A DNA stretch of 52,234 nt from Streptomyces atratus (lineage in GTDB: Bacteria > Actinomycetota > Actinomycetes > Streptomycetales > Streptomycetaceae), in contig NZ_BMRN01000045.1 of NCBI RefSeq assembly GCF_014648655.1, positions 1 to 52,234 of the forward strand, written 5' to 3'. Each line of letters opens with the position of its first letter. The stretch's first letter is position 1. Of the stretch, positions 23,635 to 32,670 are shown one piece after another. Under the pieces are notes generated by a model. The model saw only the letters and a list, made by a program, of their open reading frames with translations, was not told the origin of the DNA and did no database searches. Position numbers and translations under genes: made by a program.

Positions 23635-25506
23635 TTACTCGCGGTCGTCCGCCGTGTTGCGGCGGCGCTTCGCGATGAACAGCCCGCCACCGGCGAGCAC
23701 CACGACCACCACGATGATGCCGATGACGACGCCGGTGGAGCCCGACCCGCCGGAGCTGTCCGAACTGCCGCCGGACGCGGGAGCCGCCGACCACCAGCTC
23801 CAGTAACCGTCCTGGCCGTAGATGTTGCCGGCCGCCTCGGGCATGGTCGTGATCGACTTGATCTGGTCGGTGCGGTACGCCTCGACCGCGTTCGGGTACG
23901 CGATGACACTCATGTACCCGGAGTCGTACAGCCACGACTGCATCTCGTTGACGATGCCGGCCCGCTTGGCCGGGTCGTACTCGGCGAGCTGCTTCTTGTA
24001 GAGCTCGTCGTACTGCTTGTCGCAGATGAAGTTGTCGGTGGCGGCACTGTCCTTCGCCTTGGTCGGCAGCGCGGCGCAGGTGTGGATGCCGAGGACGAAG
24101 TCGGGGTCCGGGTTGACGGACCAGCCGTCGAAGGCGAGGTCGTACTCACCGGCGTACCAGGGCACCGAGACGTTGTCGAGGCAGTCGACCTTCAGGCCGA
24201 TGCCGAGCTTGCCCCACCACTCCTTGAGGTACTTGCCGATCGCCTTGTCGTTCGGGTCCGTCGCGTGGCAGAGGATGCGCAGGTCGAGCGGCTTGCCGTC
24301 CTTGCCGACCCGCTGGTCGCCCTTGAGCTTGTAGCCCGCCTCGTCGAGCAGCTTGGCCGCCTTGGCCGGGTCGTACGCCAGGCTCTGCTCGGCGGTCGGC
24401 TGCCAGTGGTACGCCGAGAAGCGCGGCGGGATGTAGCCCTGGCCCTCGACCGCGTGGCCCTGGAAGACCTTGTCGATGATGGTCTTGCGGTCGATGGACA
24501 GGAAGAGGGCCTGGCGCACCTTCTGGTCGAGAAGGGCCTTGTTGCCGTTGCCGAACTTCTTGCCGTCCTTGGTCTGCGCGCCCGGGTTGGTGGCCAGCGC
24601 GAAGAAGCGGCGGCCCGGACCCTCGTTGACCTTGATGTTCTTCTCGCCCTTGAGCGACGCGGCCTGAGCGGGCGTCAGCGCGGGGGAGCCGGCGACGAAG
24701 GAGACCTCGCCCTTGCGGAGCGCGGCGACCGCGGCGTCCTGGTCCTTGTACGTCTTGAAGATCAGCTCGTCGAACTTCGGCTTGCCGCGCCAGAAGTCCT
24801 TGTTGGCCTTGAGCTTCACATACTGGTCGACCTTGTAGTCGGTCACGACGAACGGCCCGTTGCCGACGATCGGGAACGTCTTGTCGTTGTTGAACTTGGA
24901 GAATTCACCGACCTTCTCCCAGACGTGCTTCGGCACTATCGGCACATCGAGTGCCGCCATGGTGGCCTGCGGCTCCTTGAGCTCGATGACCAGCTGCGTG
25001 GGGCTGGGAGCCGTCACCTTCTTGAAGTTCGCGACGAAGTTGCCGTTGGCCTGCGCGGCGGCCTCGTCGGTCATCATCTTGTTGAACGTCCAGGCCGCGT
25101 CCTCGGCGGTGGCCTGCTGCCCGTCCGACCACTTGGAGTCGGACCGGATGGTGTACGTCCAGGTCAACTTGTCCGCGGACGGCTCCCACTTGGTGGCGAG
25201 GCCGGGGATCGCGTGGTTGTCCTTGGGGTCGTAGTTGGTGAGGAAGTCGTACATGAGCCGGGAGATGCTGGTGCTCATGAGCCGCTGAGCGAGGAACGGG
25301 CTCAGCGAGTCGACGCTCTGTGCGACGGCGACGGTCAGTGTCGACTTTCCGCTGTCGGCGGCCTGTGCCTGCTGCGGCGCGGCACCGAGCGGCACACCCG
25401 GGACGATGGAACCGGCGGCCAGCGCCAGTGCGGCGGCACCGGAGGCCAGGAGAACACGCAGACGTGAGCGTGGCTGGGAGGAGCGTGGTGGAACTCTTTC
25501 GACCAT
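23635..25506 (-). CDS. oppA: Extracellular solute-binding protein, family 5, with C-terminal membrane anchor
   Basis: 623 residues. The family 5 binding-protein fold is clear: STLTVAVAQSVDSLSPF near the start of the mature part, then YDPKDNHAIPGLATKWEPS and WTYTIRSDSKWSDGQQATAEDAAWTF, the family signature. It captures oligopeptides outside the cell and delivers them to OppBC. The N-terminus is a Sec signal peptide (1-49, cleavage near AQAAD) without a lipobox cysteine. Instead, a Gly/Ser-rich linker (about 572-590) leads to a single C-terminal helix (GVVIGIIVVVVVLAGGGLF) and a positively charged tail KRRRN. So it is held by a C-terminal anchor rather than a lipid. A good promoter lies upstream. 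Confidence 0.87.
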   Translation of the reverse strand: MVERVPPRSSQPRSRLRVLLASGAAALALAAGSIVPGVPLGAAPQQAQAADSGKSTLTVAVAQSVDSLSPFLAQRLMSTSISRLMYDFLTNYDPKDNHAIPGLATKWEPSADKLTWTYTIRSDSKWSDGQQATAEDAAWTFNKMMTDEAAAQANGNFVANFKKVTAPSPTQLVIELKEPQATMAALDVPIVPKHVWEKVGEFSKFNNDKTFPIVGNGPFVVTDYKVDQYVKLKANKDFWRGKPKFDELIFKTYKDQDAAVAALRKGEVSFVAGSPALTPAQAASLKGEKNIKVNEGPGRRFFALATNPGAQTKDGKKFGNGNKALLDQKVRQALFLSIDRKTIIDKVFQGHAVEGQGYIPPRFSAYHWQPTAEQSLAYDPAKAAKLLDEAGYKLKGDQRVGKDGKPLDLRILCHATDPNDKAIGKYLKEWWGKLGIGLKVDCLDNVSVPWYAGEYDLAFDGWSVNPDPDFVLGIHTCAALPTKAKDSAATDNFICDKQYDELYKKQLAEYDPAKRAGIVNEMQSWLYDSGYMSVIAYPNAVEAYRTDQIKSITTMPEAAGNIYGQDGYWSWWSAAPASGGSSDSSGGSGSTGVVIGIIVVVVVLAGGGLFIAKRRRNTADDRE

Positions 25507-25579
25507 GGTCAGGGACCTCGCGTCATGACTCGCACGGAGAAGGCGGGTTGATCTGTGGTTCGCCAGCTGGTGAAGCGAA

Positions 25580-25609
25580 GGTTTATCAGCGGGGGTCGAG
25601 CCGCGTCAA
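25580..25609 (-). promoter_or_regulatory. oppA promoter
   Basis: On the minus strand a TTGACG -35 (25604-25609) and a TAAACC -10 (25580-25585) are separated by 18 bases, the best vegetative-type promoter seen outside the rRNA region. Transcription would start about 67 bases before the oppA ATG. Confidence 0.65.
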
Positions 25610-25647
25610 CGGTCACCGAAACGGCGTGTGGTCTGCGGGAATACGCA

Positions 25648-25681
25648 GAGGGCCCGCACCGTGGAGACGGTGCGGGCCCTC
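25648..25681 (-). terminator. Terminator after the EspI-like gene
   Basis: Perfect 15-bp stem (25648-25662 with 25667-25681) and a four-base loop, 22 bases past the stop of the minus-strand gene and before the oppA promoter. Confidence 0.88.
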
Positions 25682-25703
25682 ATTGGTTTAGACCTCTGTT
25701 GCC

Positions 25704-28463
25704 TTACTGCTGAGGCGCTGGCGGCGGCTGTTGCGGCCAACCCACCGGCGGTACGGGACCCTGCAGTTCGGGCGGAATCGGCTGTCCGGGTTGACCCGGC
25801 TGAGCCGGCTGCTGCTGGTGAGGCGGCGGCGGTCCGGCCGGGCTCGCCGCGGACTGCGCCTGGGAGGGCAACGACTGCTGCCAGCCGTTCTGTTGCACTC
25901 CGGGACCGGGCTGAGGGGGGTACGGCTGCGGGGGCTGCTGCCCACCGTACGGCTGTTGCTGCGGCGGGTACGGCTGCTGCGGGGAGTACTGCTGCTGGCC
26001 GGGCATCGGCGGGGCGTACTGCGGGGGCGGGTTGGAGCCGTTCGACGTCCAGAGCCCCTGCTGCTGCTGGGCGCGCGCAAAGTCCTCCGCGACCATCGCG
26101 GAGAGGTTGAAGTACGCCTCGCGGGTCTTGGGCCGCATCATGTCGAGGTCGACCTCCGCACCGGCCGACAGGTGCTCGTCGAACGGTACGACGACCACGC
26201 CGCGGCAGCGCGTCTCGAAGTGCTGCACGATGTCATCGACCTTGATCATCTTGCCGGTCTCGCGGACACCCGAGATGACAGTGATGGAGCGCTGTACGAG
26301 CTCCGCGTACCCGTGCGCCGACAGCCAGTCCAGCGTGGTGGACGCGCTTGACGCACCGTCGACCGACGGCGTCGAGATGATGATCAGCTGGTCGGCGAGG
26401 TCCAGCACTCCGCGCATCGCGCTGTAGAGCAGACCGGTGCCCGAGTCGGTCAGGATGATCGGGTACTGCTTGCCCAGCACATCGATCGCGCGCCGGTAGT
26501 CCTCGTCGTTGAACGTCGTGGAGACCGCCGGGTCCACGTCGTTGGCGATGATCTCCAGACCGGAGGGCGCCTGCGAGGTGAAGCGGCGGATGTCCATGTA
26601 CGAGTTGAGGTACGGGATCGCCTGGACCAGGTCACGGATGGTGGCCCCGGTCTCCCGGCGCACCCGGCGGCCGAGCGTGCCCGCGTCCGGGTTGGCGTCG
26701 ATGGCGAGGATCTTGTCCTGCCGTTCGGTGGCCAGGGTCGAGCCGAGGGCGGTGGTCGTCGTGGTCTTGCCGACGCCGCCCTTGAGGCTGATGACCGCGA
26801 TCCGGTAGCAGGAAAGCACCGGCGTACGGATCAGGTGGAGCTTGCGCTGCCGCTCGGCCTCCTCCTTCTTGCCGCCCAGCTTGAAACGGGCCGCACTGGA
26901 CGGCGTACGGCTGCTCTTCGCCTTCTGCTTGTTCCGGAGCAACCGGTCGGAGGAGAGCTCCACGGCCGCCGTGTACCCGAGCGGGGCGCCGGGCACGGAG
27001 CGCTCGCGCTGGTCGTGGGTGACCGGGGTCGGCCAGGCGGCGCCGGTCCGCGGGTCGACGGGCTGTCCCTGCTGTTGCTGCTGTGGATGCTGCTGGTGCG
27101 CGGGCGACTGAGGGGCGGCCTGCGCGGGCAGATGGGGCGTGCCCTGGACCGGCTGCTGGGGCGCCCGGGGGACCTGCGGCGGCAGCGGCACGCCCTGCTG
27201 CGCGGGCCACTGGGGTGTCTGGGGCGCCTGCGGCGGCTGGGGCGCCTGGGGAGGCTGCGGGAATCCGTAACCACCCTGTTCGGGTACCTGTGGCGGCTGG
27301 GGCGCCTGGGGAGGCTGCGGGAATCCGTAACCACCCTGTTCGGGTACGTGCGGCGGCTGGGGCGCCTGGGGAGGCTGCGGGAATCCGTAACCACCCTGCT
27401 CCGGTGCCTGCGGCGCGGGGGGAGCGGGCTGCTGCGGGAATCCGTAACCACCCTGCGGCGGCTGCGGTGCCTGCGGCGGCTGAGGCGCTCCGGCATGCGG
27501 GAATCCGTAGCCGTCGGGCATCTGGTCGGCCGGAGTCTGGGCGGGCCACTGCGGCGCCGACCGGGGCGCGGAGGGCTGCGGCGTCGCGGGATGGAAGGCG
27601 GGCGGCAGCGGCGGCAGACCGCTCTGCGGCGGCGCCGGGGTCCAGGGGGTCGGCATGGCGGGCGCCGGGGTGTCCTGCGGTGTGTTGGGAGGCGGTACGT
27701 CCTGGGGCGCCGCGTCCGTGACGGCGTCCGAGGACGCGGCGCCCTCAGGTCCGTCGGCAGCACCGCTCGACAGGTCGCCCGGAGTCTCGGCAGGCGCCTT
27801 TGCAGCGGCACCGGAATCCGCGACGGCAGCGTCGTCCGGCTCATCGGCGGAGTCCGCCGCCTGCGCGGAACCGGAACTGGGGGCTTCGCCCTCGTTCACA
27901 CCGTCCGCACCGGCTCCCACGGAACCGGATCCCGAACTCGAGCCGTCCCCGTCCGCGTTCCTCGACGCCTCCTCGCGTTCCGCGATCTCCCGCTTCAGCG
28001 CGGCCGGTGAGAACCGCATGGTCGCGCCGCTCTCCACATCACCGCCCCCGAACGGGTCCGTCATCCCGTCGGGAGCCCCCGCCCCTGCCCCCTCCGCAGG
28101 AGCAGGAGAGGGAGCGGAGTCACCCGCCGCGGAATGAGCAGGAGCAGGAGCAGGAGCAGGAGCAGCAGCGGGAGCCGGTGCCGGAATCGGAGCCGGTGCG
28201 GGCGGCGCCGGGGCCCAGTTGGGGTCGAAACCGCCCCCGGCCGGTGGCGCGGGCACGGACAACGGCGCCCCGTTGGGCGGCGGAGGCGGCGCCAGGTGCG
28301 ATCCGGCACCGCCCGACGAGTCCCCCGGCGCGTTCTGCGTGTACCAGGCGGGCGGGGTGTAGTCGATGGTGAACTCACCCGTCATCTCGGCGGGCTCCGC
28401 GTCGGACGACTCGTCGACGGGCTTGTTCCAGCCCCCGCGGATCTCGTCCCGATCGCCGTTCAC
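25704..28463 (-). CDS. EspI-like MinD/ParA-family ATPase of the type VII secretion locus
   Basis: 919 residues from GTG at 28463, preceded by GGAGGC. Two parts. Residues 1 to about 520 are disordered and very rich in Pro, Gln, Ala and Gly, including a tandem repeat with YGFPQ units (about 320-405). From about 545 a MinD/ParA-like ATPase domain starts with the deviant Walker A KGGVGKTT (561-568) and continues with DANPDAGTLGRR and a PIILTDSGTG switch II region. A Pro/Gln-rich tail follows (about 830-919). A Pro-rich N-terminus plus a MinD-like domain is the layout of mycobacterial EspI (Rv3876), an accessory factor of ESX-1. It lies beside eccE, as a homolog should. Probable role: regulating or energising the secretion system; not a core channel part. 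Confidence 0.78.
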   Translation of the reverse strand: MNGDRDEIRGGWNKPVDESSDAEPAEMTGEFTIDYTPPAWYTQNAPGDSSGGAGSHLAPPPPPNGAPLSVPAPPAGGGFDPNWAPAPPAPAPIPAPAPAAAPAPAPAPAHSAAGDSAPSPAPAEGAGAGAPDGMTDPFGGGDVESGATMRFSPAALKREIAEREEASRNADGDGSSSGSGSVGAGADGVNEGEAPSSGSAQAADSADEPDDAAVADSGAAAKAPAETPGDLSSGAADGPEGAASSDAVTDAAPQDVPPPNTPQDTPAPAMPTPWTPAPPQSGLPPLPPAFHPATPQPSAPRSAPQWPAQTPADQMPDGYGFPHAGAPQPPQAPQPPQGGYGFPQQPAPPAPQAPEQGGYGFPQPPQAPQPPHVPEQGGYGFPQPPQAPQPPQVPEQGGYGFPQPPQAPQPPQAPQTPQWPAQQGVPLPPQVPRAPQQPVQGTPHLPAQAAPQSPAHQQHPQQQQQGQPVDPRTGAAWPTPVTHDQRERSVPGAPLGYTAAVELSSDRLLRNKQKAKSSRTPSSAARFKLGGKKEEAERQRKLHLIRTPVLSCYRIAVISLKGGVGKTTTTTALGSTLATERQDKILAIDANPDAGTLGRRVRRETGATIRDLVQAIPYLNSYMDIRRFTSQAPSGLEIIANDVDPAVSTTFNDEDYRRAIDVLGKQYPIILTDSGTGLLYSAMRGVLDLADQLIIISTPSVDGASSASTTLDWLSAHGYAELVQRSITVISGVRETGKMIKVDDIVQHFETRCRGVVVVPFDEHLSAGAEVDLDMMRPKTREAYFNLSAMVAEDFARAQQQQGLWTSNGSNPPPQYAPPMPGQQQYSPQQPYPPQQQPYGGQQPPQPYPPQPGPGVQQNGWQQSLPSQAQSAASPAGPPPPHQQQPAQPGQPGQPIPPELQGPVPPVGWPQQPPPAPQQ
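27241..27530. repeat. 60-bp in-frame tandem repeat in the EspI-like gene
   Basis: Three near-identical 60-bp units start at 27241, 27301 and 27361, with two more diverged copies after them; the shared core GGGAATCCGTAACCACC starts at 27259, 27319, 27379 and 27436, with a variant at 27499. Spacings 60, 60, 57 and 63 are all multiples of three, so copy number can change without breaking the frame. The encoded unit contains QGGYGFPQPPQAPQPP. Confidence 0.9.
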
Positions 28464-28780
28464 TTTGCCTCCTGGTGTGGTCGAGCACCCTTGTGCCTTG
28501 GTGGGTGGGGGCGACCGTTTCCGTCTTCCTAACCGCCCGGCTCTTCCCCCGGGACGCGCATCGCCTGCCCGCAGGTTCTTCTGCCGCGCCCGGACCCACC
28601 CTAATCGTCTTGGGGCTCGCTCCGGCAGGCCGTACGGCACCGCAAGAGCTGTCCCGTACATCACGCACTGCCCCCAAGTGAACCGAGTGCGGCACAGCGT
28701 GAAGGGCGAAGCGGTCAAACTCGCACATCCATGCATGGAATGCCGAACGTTCCGTACAGGCCGCAAGCAAGCCGGCTCCG
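28464..28780 (-). promoter_or_regulatory. 317-base gap with candidate promoter for the EspI-like gene
   Basis: No gene is supported here. On the minus strand TAGGGT at 28598-28603 is a good -10 box, about 130 bases before the GTG at 28463. The part at 28660-28780 is richer in A and T than its surroundings and contains no clear structure. Confidence 0.4.
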
Positions 28781-29503
28781 TCAGTCCATCCGGCGCGCGC
28801 CACCCAGCAGCCCGGTCTCGGCGTCGGTCGCCTGGGTCATCACGAACTCCCGGTCGCGCCCGGCGCACCAGAGGGTGACCCCGTCCGCCAGCGTGGACAG
28901 TGCCTGAGTCTCGGCGGCCGGAAGATGCAGCATGCGACCGATCTGTGTGGCTTCGTCAGGAGATACCCGTTGGATACCGACCAGGGCCGACTTCTCGATC
29001 AGCCTCGGTGCCACCGGACTCAGATACGGCAGCAGCGTCAGCACCGACTGCCAAGGACCGGACACCACCCGCCCGCGCGGTGGCCGCATGCCGCAGTCCC
29101 GCACCACGACCACCGGCGAACCCGCCGAGGGCCCCTGTGGCGGTACCCGCCCCACATCGTGCAGCGTGATGCACGGCTGACCGCCGCCCGCGGCGTGCGC
29201 GAGCCCCGTCCACGTCTGGGACCGCCCGGTCTCCACGACGATCCGCGCACCGGTCGCGGCCGCCCGCAGCGCGAGCACCTGCGCCGTCCACAGCCCGCCG
29301 ATCAGTGTGACGTCGTACGGAGTCGGCCGGTTGATCCCGAGCACGGCGGGGCGGCCATGGGCGTCCACGCCGATGACCATGCCGTCGTCACCGACCGGCA
29401 GGGCCAGCGACGCCAACTGGTCGAGCGAGACCGACTGCCGATCGCGACGCGGACCGATCAGCCCGAAGCCGAGCCGGGCACGGGCGCTCGTGGGCACGGA
29501 CAT
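28781..29503 (-). CDS. Conserved hypothetical protein of the type VII secretion locus
   Basis: 240 residues, not recognised as any named family. It has no signal peptide and no clear membrane helix. The N-terminus is basic (ARARLGFGLIGPRRDRQS), then strands such as DDGMVIGVDAHGRPAVLGINR and a segment VTLIGGLWTAQVLALRAAATGARIVVE that looks like a strand-helix-strand nucleotide-fold unit but lacks a P-loop. Its ATG overlaps the eccE stop by one base (TGATG), so it is translated directly after EccE, and the EspI-like gene follows downstream. Position implies a role in ESX secretion, probably working with EccE on the cytoplasmic side; that is inference only. Confidence 0.7.
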   Translation of the reverse strand: MSVPTSARARLGFGLIGPRRDRQSVSLDQLASLALPVGDDGMVIGVDAHGRPAVLGINRPTPYDVTLIGGLWTAQVLALRAAATGARIVVETGRSQTWTGLAHAAGGGQPCITLHDVGRVPPQGPSAGSPVVVVRDCGMRPPRGRVVSGPWQSVLTLLPYLSPVAPRLIEKSALVGIQRVSPDEATQIGRMLHLPAAETQALSTLADGVTLWCAGRDREFVMTQATDAETGLLGGARRMD

Positions 29504-30846
29504 CAGCGGGTACCCCCGAGCGGCAGGGTGGCGAGCACACCGGGCAGCTGCTCGCGGTCGAGCCGTACCAGCGAGGTCCTGACCCCGCGGGCGGTGCGCT
29601 CCAACTCATGTCGGGCGCCCACCAGTTCCTCGTCGCTGCGCCCGGTGATCCGGATGTGTCCGGTGATCGAGACGCCCTGCCGCTCACCGTGCCCCAGCGT
29701 GAGACTGAAGGTGGTGGCGAGCGCCGGGATCGAGGTGAGCAGGGCGACGAGCTGTGGCATCGACGCACCTGCGCCACCACCGCTGCCGCCGAACTGCGGC
29801 CAGCGGCCCACCCAGTAGGTGGTGTGCCACCGGTCGTCGCAGCGCCAGGTCCGCGAGGTCTCCCCGGTGCGGCGTACCGGCGTCCCGCTTCGGCCGGCCT
29901 GTGCCATGGCCGGTGCACTGGCACAGACCGAGGTCGCGATCGCGGACGTCAACTCCTGCTCGGTCAGCACCGTCGCACGGAAGCCGGCTCCGGTCAGCCT
30001 GCTGGACAGCTGGTCCGCCGCTCGTACCACGCACTTCTGAGCCCCCGTGATGCCACCGCCGCGCGCCTGCACGGCCTCCGGGCAGAGTTCCGGGTCCAGC
30101 TTGAGCGCGATCCAGGTGATCCGGACGGCGGGCGAACCCGTCTGGGCCTGCAGCGGTGCGTAGTTGCGTGCGGCGACGGACTGCTGGGGCAGATGCGGGG
30201 CGGGTGCGGGCTGGGTGTGCTGCACGATCTGCGCCGACTCCAGCCGGATGCCGTCGACTTCCAGCACATCCTGTACGAGCGTCAGCGGCAGCGGCTGCAC
30301 GGACCGGTCCGGCCTGAGTGCCGAAGCGTCCGACTCCACCTGGAGAACGGCCGTGACGAACGTACCGTCACCGATCATCCCGACCGGTCGCCGGTCACGG
30401 TCGCTGAAGGAGTAGGTACGCAACGCCGGATCGCACTCGACGACGGGCGCTATCCCCGGCTCCGTTCCCGCGGGCAGCTCCAGCGAACCGGCCCTGCGTG
30501 AACGCGCGCGCAGCGAGAGGACGGTGCCCAGCCACTCCGGAAGTGAACGGCGGTGTCTGCGCACGACGGCCAGCAGCACCAGCAGCGCGGCGACCACGAC
30601 GGCCGGGGCCAGCAGCAGGGGTTCGATCACCCACGCCGCGAGCAGCAGCGCGGCCGCGGTCTCCAGCAGTACGAGTTGTTGCAATCGGAACGAACCGAGC
30701 TGCCCGGGGCGTCCGTTGAGCCGCGCGGAGGCCGGCCCTCGGGCGCCCCGTGAAGAGCCGCGGGAGGCCGGTGGGCCACCGGCCGGAGGAGCTGTGGAGA
30801 CCGTTGCGTTCCCGGCCGGACGTGTCCGTGTCGCGGAAGCCGTCAT
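29503..30846 (-). CDS. eccE: Type VII secretion protein EccE
   Basis: 447 residues from the ATG at 30846 (GGGGGA about 9 bases upstream); a GTG at 30882 would add 12. EccE is a membrane subunit at the periphery of the ESX complex. After a low-complexity Arg/Pro-rich N-terminus (about 1-50) come two adjacent membrane helices (LLETAAALLLAAWVIEPLLL and a second Val/Ala-rich one ending before RRHRRSLPEW). The soluble part has FSDRDRRPVGMIGDGTFVTAVLQVE, typical for EccE, and TWRCDDRWHTTYWVGRWP further on, both of which I associate with actinobacterial EccE. It starts divergently from eccB and is coupled to the next gene by a one-base overlap. Confidence 0.82.
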   Translation of the reverse strand: MTASATRTRPAGNATVSTAPPAGGPPASRGSSRGARGPASARLNGRPGQLGSFRLQQLVLLETAAALLLAAWVIEPLLLAPAVVVAALLVLLAVVRRHRRSLPEWLGTVLSLRARSRRAGSLELPAGTEPGIAPVVECDPALRTYSFSDRDRRPVGMIGDGTFVTAVLQVESDASALRPDRSVQPLPLTLVQDVLEVDGIRLESAQIVQHTQPAPAPHLPQQSVAARNYAPLQAQTGSPAVRITWIALKLDPELCPEAVQARGGGITGAQKCVVRAADQLSSRLTGAGFRATVLTEQELTSAIATSVCASAPAMAQAGRSGTPVRRTGETSRTWRCDDRWHTTYWVGRWPQFGGSGGGAGASMPQLVALLTSIPALATTFSLTLGHGERQGVSITGHIRITGRSDEELVGARHELERTARGVRTSLVRLDREQLPGVLATLPLGGTR

Positions 30847-31072
30847 TCCGGCATTCCCCCGTTCATTAGGCCCCAACTCCACCCGTATTCCGCCTGCCCC
30901 GCACGGAGCTTCGGCGGCTGGATCACCCTACCCGCCCCACCGCCGCTCGCGGTCAGCAGGCATAGTAGGGGGCCGGTCCGGCACCCAGGTCCGGCATCGC
31001 GGGCCCGGTACAGGGGCCGGGGATGCGACCGCCCCCGGTGCCGCGCGGGGAGACACGGGAGAAAAGCGACTC
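30847..31072. promoter_or_regulatory. Divergent promoter region eccE/eccB
   Basis: 226 bases. On the minus strand TAGGGT (30925-30930) is a good -10 for eccE. On the plus strand CATAGT (30961-30966) may serve eccB, giving a leader of about 100 bases. No -35 consensus on either side. Confidence 0.45.
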
Positions 31073-32623
31073 ATGGCATCACGGCGGGATGAGCTCAACG
31101 CATACACCTTTGCGAAGAAACGCACGGTGGCGGCATTCCTCCAACCCTCGCCCACCGGCACCGAGGAGGGCGCCCCGCGGCCGTTGCGAGCGGTCCTGCC
31201 GAGCGTGGTCGTCGGTGCGCTGATCCTCGCGGGCTTCGGAGCCTTCGGCATGTTCAAGCCCACCGCACCCAAGGGCTGGGACAAGCCCGGCACCAACGTG
31301 ATCGTCGGCAAGAAGTCCACCACCCGCTATGTCGTGCTCACCACCGGCAAGGGCAAGAAGAAAAAGACCCTGCTGCACCCCGTGCTCAACCTCGCCTCGG
31401 CCCGACTGCTCCTCAACCCGCAGAACTACGACGTCATCCAGGTCGCCGACGAGGTCCTGGACGCGGGCAAGCCCTCGCGAGGGCCGATCCTCGGCATTCC
31501 GTACGCCCCCGACCGGCTGCCCGAGGCGAAGGACGCCGGGACAGCCAAGCGATGGGCCGTCTGCGTACAGCCCGGCGGCAAGGGCAACACGGTGCAGAAG
31601 GCCGCCTTCGTCTTCGGTGAACGCGACAACAAGCTGACCGAGGGGAGCAAGAAGCTCAGCGGCGGACAGGTGCTCTACGTCCAGGGCCAGGACCGGGCCC
31701 GCTATCTCGTCGATGCGAACGGCACCAAGTACCGCATCGCCGAGACCGCCGCCGACAACGGCCATCTGACCAACGCGCTGGTCGGCAGCAGGCAGCCGCA
31801 GTCCGTCACCGACGACTGGCTGGCCACCCTGCACGACGGCAGCCCGATCGTCTTCCCGCAGATCCCCGGGACCATCGGCGCCCCGGCACATGTCGAAGGA
31901 CAGCTCTCCACCGAGGAGAACAAGGTCGGCATGGTCCTGCGGACCAGGACCGGCGAAGGCACCAGTTACTACGTCGTGCTCGACAAAAAGGTCCAGCCCG
32001 TCTCCGAGTTCACCGCCTGGCTGCTGATCAACTCCCCGCAGACGGCGGAGCTGAACCTGGACAGCGAGGCACGCGCCGTCGGCCTGCAGGACTTCGTACC
32101 CGACGCCGCGACCTTCACCGGCCAGGCCGCACACTGGCCGGCCCGCAAGACCGACCAGGTGAACTCCGCCGAGGGCGGCAGCGGCAGCCGCGACACCGTC
32201 TGCAGCGTGCTGCGCAAGGTCGACGCATCGGGGCGTACGACCCTGAGCACCTGGGCCGGCACCGCGTACCCCGCCACCATCAGCGTCGGTGGCACCAGCA
32301 CCTATGTGACTCCCGGCAGCGGCCTGCTCTACACCCAGGTCCGGGGCGAACAGACCAGCCCCGACGGATCGCTCTTCCTGGTGACCGACACCGGACTGCG
32401 GTACGCGGTCCAGGCGAACGGCGACAGCGATGCCGGCCGCTCCGACATCGGCACCGGTGACGAGCAGAAGCAGTCGGACGGCCGCCCCGAGCCGAGCCAG
32501 GCGCAGAGCAGGCTCGGATACGAGAAGGTGACGCCCGCCCTCGTACCGATCGCCTGGTCGGACTTCCTGTCCAAGGGCCCCCGGCTCGACACCAACAGCG
32601 CCCGCCAGCCCCAGGGTTCATGA
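31073..32623 (+). CDS. eccB: Type VII secretion protein EccB
   Basis: 516 residues. EccB is a core ESX subunit: a short cytoplasmic N-terminus, one membrane helix and a large extracytoplasmic domain. The start MASRRDELNAYTFAKKRTVAAF is the EccB hallmark, and ATG at 31073 is chosen for it; the frame stays open upstream as a shadow of eccE. The single helix is about 41-62 (LPSVVVGALILAGFGAFGMF). The ectodomain contains the family's repeated segments, with NLASARLLLNPQNYDVIQVADEVL and RGPILGIPYAPDRLP near 110-150, and two cysteines (WAVCVQ and DTVCSVL) positioned for a disulfide as in mycobacterial EccB. Its stop overlaps a possible mycP start. Confidence 0.92.
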   Translation: MASRRDELNAYTFAKKRTVAAFLQPSPTGTEEGAPRPLRAVLPSVVVGALILAGFGAFGMFKPTAPKGWDKPGTNVIVGKKSTTRYVVLTTGKGKKKKTLLHPVLNLASARLLLNPQNYDVIQVADEVLDAGKPSRGPILGIPYAPDRLPEAKDAGTAKRWAVCVQPGGKGNTVQKAAFVFGERDNKLTEGSKKLSGGQVLYVQGQDRARYLVDANGTKYRIAETAADNGHLTNALVGSRQPQSVTDDWLATLHDGSPIVFPQIPGTIGAPAHVEGQLSTEENKVGMVLRTRTGEGTSYYVVLDKKVQPVSEFTAWLLINSPQTAELNLDSEARAVGLQDFVPDAATFTGQAAHWPARKTDQVNSAEGGSGSRDTVCSVLRKVDASGRTTLSTWAGTAYPATISVGGTSTYVTPGSGLLYTQVRGEQTSPDGSLFLVTDTGLRYAVQANGDSDAGRSDIGTGDEQKQSDGRPEPSQAQSRLGYEKVTPALVPIAWSDFLSKGPRLDTNSARQPQGS

Positions 32624-32670
32624 CGTTCCGGCGCATCGCAGGCAGAGCAGGGTACGGGGGAGAGGGACAG

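Noticed and set aside
27241..27530. CRISPR array
   Set aside because: Units are contiguous, in frame with a coding sequence, with no unique spacers of even length between repeats.
28375..28803. A 142-codon frame across the gap before the EspI-like gene
   Set aside because: Overlaps the start of the EspI-like gene and the end of its neighbour and has no family signal or ribosome site.
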